Positions 60,419 to 64,000 of a DNA stretch of 64,000 nt are shown piece after piece. This DNA is from Romanomermis culicivorax (Eukaryota; Nematoda; Enoplea; Mermithida; Mermithidae). Location of the stretch: positions 2,418,001 through 2,482,000 of the forward strand of contig CAWUHX010000009.1 of assembly GCA_963922205.1 (NCBI GenBank), read 5' to 3'. The notes under the pieces were generated by a model that did no database searches, was not told the origin of the DNA, and worked only from the letters and a program-made list of their open reading frames with translations. Position 1 is the stretch's first letter, and every line of letters starts with the position of its first letter. A program made the translations under genes and the position numbers.

Positions 60419-61874
60419 TTAGCATTCATCTCGAGTAACACAGGTACCATTTTCGTGCAAAAAATACGAATTTTCAGCGTCGCAATCGCATGTTGGCGGA
60501 CAACCAATCATTTTCGATTCCTGCGATGCGAAACAATCGGAACAAAATGTTGCACAATCTTTGGGTATTTGAATGGGCGACTGTGGAATTTTGGTCGAAT
60601 TTCCGTCTGGCACAATTAGTATAGAACAGGTGCACCGTTTGTAGCATCCAACCACCGATTTGGAACCCTTTGGGCAGTGATTCGTGGCACTGAAAACATG
60701 AACTGCTATAATCATGGATTCGCAAGGTTATCAACATGAAAAATTCGACATAATGATCAGTAAATTTAGGCTATGCCACGAACATTTCTATAGCAGCTAC
60801 CTGACATAGAGCTGCAGTATGCATAAAAATTGGTATTAGGCATTGGAGGATGAACATGATTTTGGAGATCTGACTCAAGATTCTGTTGTAGAAGTAAAAT
60901 CCCTTATTTGCAGAAAAGAGCACGAGTTCATAAAAAAAGATAAAGTGCTGGTTGGCAGAACGAGCAACATTATTTAACCATCGAATTTTATCCTCCATTC
61001 ATCACGAAATCATTGCCGCAGCGATATCATGAAAGTAAGTTCAATGCGGAAAAAATCAGTAATCAGTGATAACAACTTATCGTCAGTGAGCGCAAAACAG
61101 ACTTGGTTAAGTGGTCGAGATTTCTCTAGTAGCACTCAGATATCAACGCAATGCTATCCAAATCGACGGTGAATAAGCATGATGCTTTTTCGATGATTAT
61201 ATTTTCCCATTCTCATGAAGAATTGTAGCGTTTCACCAAGTGGTAATTGTGTATCAAATTGGAATTACTTTTTAGTTTATCGCTGCGCCTAACATTCAAA
61301 ATTAAACGCGCAATAGTATGAAAGGCATTATGGTTTAGAGAAATACTTTATGCATTCGAGATGTGAGAGCCACGAGTGGATGATCAATAAAATTTTGGGA
61401 ATAACACGGTGCCATCACGGTAGATCCAAATGTCGAAATCCCGGAAAGACAAATCCATGAAAATCAACTGCTGCTATGGGGCACTATACTTGATAGAAGA
61501 TCTGTGAATCAGTAAATGCCTATTGTCAAGCATTTGGTCATTCTGGTTTGAGGTTTATGTACTTACTGATCACCGAGTGTGTTAAAAATCAACAAATTCT
61601 CTGTACTACCTGCTGCAATTTTGATCAGGCCCGACGAAAACGTTGTTGTCGCAGCATGTGTGTGATCGGGTATTGAACGCTATCGTTCCGCAGCAGGACA
61701 AATTTGCGCCCCGGGACAGGAAATTGCGGCAGCAAGTTTCCAAGGACGAATTATAAGGTTCGTAGCCGCAACAAGACAAATAGGGAACGGAGTATAACTT
61801 ACCTCGGCAACAAGTTGTAGTCAATTGATCGTATTTCGGGCACCGGGACCATACCAGGCCTAGGCCAAATAAAC
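60419..61874 (-). CDS. Galaxin-like / TIL-like cysteine-rich secreted protein (last two exons)
   Basis: Exon 61874-61610 follows a TTAACTTTCCAG acceptor and encodes galaxin-like di-cysteine repeats: TTTCCRGKLYSV, LSCCGYEPYN, LETCCRNF, LSCCGTIAFN and HTCCDNNVF. Donor AGCAG|GTAGTA joins in phase to the exon at 60689 (acceptor ATGTTTTCAG). That exon encodes NHCPKGSKSVVGCYKRCTC, a Pro/Ser linker, then CATFC...GCPPTCDCD and ENGTCVTRDEC before the stop at 60419. The last part has the Cys spacing of a trypsin-inhibitor-like (TIL) module. NXS/T sites (NSS, NLS, NST, NGT) suggest glycosylation. Galaxins are extracellular matrix proteins, for example in coral skeletons. The 5' exons and signal peptide were not found. 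Confidence 0.7.
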
Positions 61875-62444
61875 CTGGAAAGTTAATGGTATACTGTGCA
61901 TTAATAAAAATGGTCAAAATTACTGTACATTTATTTAAACTTTATGAGCAGACGTCTGCAGATGTGATACACCAATTAGTCCATCACGTGTGGAAACGAG
62001 CTGTGGTAAACTTGTCTCACAACTTTACTCTTATTTTACCACAAGAGGTTGTTTCGAAAAGTCATAATTTTCATAAATTTTATGTGATTGAGACGGGTGT
62101 TACGCATATTTGGTGAGATACAACAAATTTGAAGAAAGTGCCAGCCATTATAGCTGCGAAACAGACATCTATTACAATACTTCATGACATTTTTTAGTGA
62201 ATTCGTAGTGAAATGAAAAAAGCTGCAGCATGTGCTGCAGCTTAACTCTGTATGTTGTACTATTGCCACTAGGGTGCAACATGCTATACCATTGCTGCCA
62301 AAACGCAGTTTAGCTGCGTCTCAACTCCTACATAAAACATATTGAGAAAGTTGAGCTGTAGCTTAACCCTGTACGTAATAAACATTGCCATTAAGCTGAG
62401 GTAACACCGAGCAATGCTCTATATCTGTATGCCGGCAACATTGA
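61875..62444. other. Intron or upstream region of the Cys-rich gene
   Basis: No further Cys-rich exon is visible. 62220-62420 has repeated GTTGAGCTGTAGCTTAACCC-like words, also near 59180-59260. Confidence 0.4.
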
Positions 62445-62906
62445 AGGACATGGTTTTTTTTTTTTTAATTTTTGCGGGTACACCTACCCATTTTTACTAT
62501 AGCCGGAAAGGCAGGCTTTACAGGACTATACGGTCATACAAGTGCCCACCTTGTATAAGAGGCGCTCTTCAGGTGCTTTTTACCGCCTAGTGGAGGCCAC
62601 ATTCCACAGGCTGGCGTCTGCCTGACATGCAGGACTTGATCGGCTACCTACCTCATAATGGAATAGGCCCACCTCCTCATTCGCCGCACTATTGCCAACA
62701 TGCTAACTGGGCTGAGTGGACCCCGGCAAGCAGCGTTCCAAGCTCGCCTACACAATTTATCTACCCCGAGAGGATGAAAGGCTGTGTCTGCCTGGGCCAG
62801 CTACCAGAAATTCAATTTCCGGTTACACCCGGAATCGAACCTGGTTCTTGAGACTAGCAGTCAGAGGCGATAACCACTAGACCAAGACGGCCCAGGACAT
62901 AGTTTT
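62445..62906 (-). mobile_element. tRNA-derived SINE, full length, with target-site duplication
   Basis: On the minus strand the element starts at 62893 with a tRNA-like head (62892-62821): A-box-like TGGTCTAGTGG, a decayed anticodon arm with loop CTGCTAG, and B-box GGTTCGATTCC. A roughly 350-bp body follows, ending in an A-rich tail seen as a T run at 62454-62466. Flanking direct repeats are AGGACATGGTTTT (62445-62457) and AGGACATAGTTTT (62894-62906), 12 of 13 identical. Together these define a complete retroposed SINE. The open frame across its body on the plus strand is not a gene. Confidence 0.85.
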
Positions 62907-64000
62907 AACTATAGCCCATTTACTTTGAAATGATAGACAACCATGTCAGTTTGACAGTCAATTTTTACTTGGTGAAAAACTGTCATTTTTTAAGGGAAAA
63001 GGGGAAGAAAACAGGGGGAAATTCATAGAAAACAATATTATACTTACCTACTCTTGACTGGGTCAGAACTGTGAAGACACGAGAAGGCTACTCGAGAAAT
63101 TGCCTCACTTGTTAAGCTGCTTAATTTTCGCAGAATGCCCTCTAATGCTAATATGAATTACGAAGCTAGGATTTGAATACGGATTTCTTCGAAAGCTCTT
63201 ATAGCCGCCAAGGTCTGGCCAATTAGATTATAGTTCAGTAATCAGAAGTTATAACTTTCTGCGTTCGCTGCATCTGTTTTTATACTTCAAGAATGAAACG
63301 ACCACGAGTATAAATTATGCCATTTATTCTGAAACGATTGATGCGGAAATCTCCTGTACGTGAGTTCAACGTAGAAAACCAGCATTTTTATTATTGTAAT
63401 CAATAAAAACCTTTCTCGTCCATGAACGGCAAACGGAACAACTGAAAGTTTCCTTCAATAACCAGGTTCGATGGAAGCAATTTCTCGGGTATACAGAAGC
63501 TGTATCCAGACCAAAATTAGATCAGCACGATGCTTTTCCTATAATTTTGGCGTCCAAGTCATTATCAAGAAATTTAACGTTTTTATACGGTACAAAGCTT
63601 TGTATTACGTGAAAATTGCGTGCCACATTGAAATTAACTTCTTGTTGTTGCTGCGCCAATCATTTTAGAGTAAATGGGTGCAGTAAAAACGGTTTTGAGT
63701 CAGTCGTTGTCTGGTACAATGCATACCTGTAACTCGGGAAGGGTGCGGGGTAACCCCCCCAAGTTGGTTGGACATAGTAGCCAAATGTCGAGACCCTCCC
63801 AATTCGGTCGGACCAAGTAAGCCAATAATGGGATCCTCCACCAACTCTAAAAAATTGGACAAAAATTTTTTTTTACTTTTTTTGGAAAATTTTTCGAAAT
63901 TTTCGGCCATTTTTTGACTGTTGTCAACCCCCACTCAAGACTTTAGGGAAAATAACCCATCCTACAGATTTGGATTATATCTCCCTCAACCAACTCGAGG
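62907..64000. other. Intergenic with dispersed repeat D, copy 3
   Basis: 63395-63600 is the third copy of repeat D. Near 63757-63820 a GGTTGGACATAGTAGCCAA word is followed by a related GGTCGGACCAAGTAAGCCAA, a short imperfect duplication. No gene recognised. Confidence 0.4.

Noticed and set aside
62627-62851. 74-codon plus-strand open frame with a plausible start
   Set aside because: It lies wholly within the tRNA-derived SINE, antisense to it, and ends in the tRNA-like head.
62821-62892. Functional tRNA gene with anticodon GCT
   Set aside because: The anticodon stem has mismatches and the acceptor stem does not pair; it is the head of a SINE with an A tail and target duplication.

Overview
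This is animal nuclear DNA. It is AT-rich, has spliced genes with GT..AG introns, long intergenic stretches and many transposable-element copies, and encodes metazoan proteins (an R-Ras GTPase, a galaxin-like/TIL-like cysteine-rich secreted protein, and an expanded F-box/LRR-like family). A compact AT-rich invertebrate genome, perhaps a nematode or another small ecdysozoan, would fit; the sequence does not let me name the species.

Layout. 0-20 kb holds copies 1, 2, 6 and 3 of a lineage-expanded F-box/LRR-like family; only copy 3 (16.9-19.2 kb) is close to intact. Between them lie a 4.5-kb DNA transposon with inverted repeats of about 1.2 kb and a decayed transposase (4.2-8.7 kb) and unit A of a multi-kb duplicated block (11.3-14.8 kb). 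19.4-22.7 kb holds two satellite-like arrays of roughly 100-bp units. 22.7-26.9 kb is a second long-inverted-repeat element whose tips match the first and which is flanked by TTAA. 27-33 kb carries F-box copy 4 (pseudogene) and a direct repeat of about 1.2-1.5 kb. 33-43 kb carries a foldback-like array, duplicated units B and C (with BEN-domain and coiled-coil remnants on the minus strand), a 1,003-bp terminal-inverted-repeat insertion inside unit B, and F-box copy 5, cut off by unit C.

At 43.0 kb a 100-N gap is flanked on both sides by a SMART-type cDNA/PCR adaptor sequence, so joining the left and right halves of this window is not safe without independent evidence.

43-64 kb is less repetitive. 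It holds an unrecognised exon (43.6-43.9 kb), a two-exon R-Ras-type GTPase on the minus strand (47.2-50.4 kb) with a hAT-like MITE in its intron, a foldback-like element made of inverted arrays of 16-17-bp repeats (57.2-59.2 kb), the last two exons of a galaxin-like/TIL-like secreted protein (60.4-61.9 kb, minus), and a complete tRNA-derived SINE with target-site duplication (62.4-62.9 kb).

The genes do not form an operon or pathway. The main theme is gene-family expansion and decay (F-box/LRR and BEN units) in a transposon-dense region. No wholly new system is proven; the best candidates for follow-up are the duplicated BEN/coiled-coil unit, the two long-inverted-repeat elements and the foldback arrays. 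All calls come from reading the sequence; no database search was possible.
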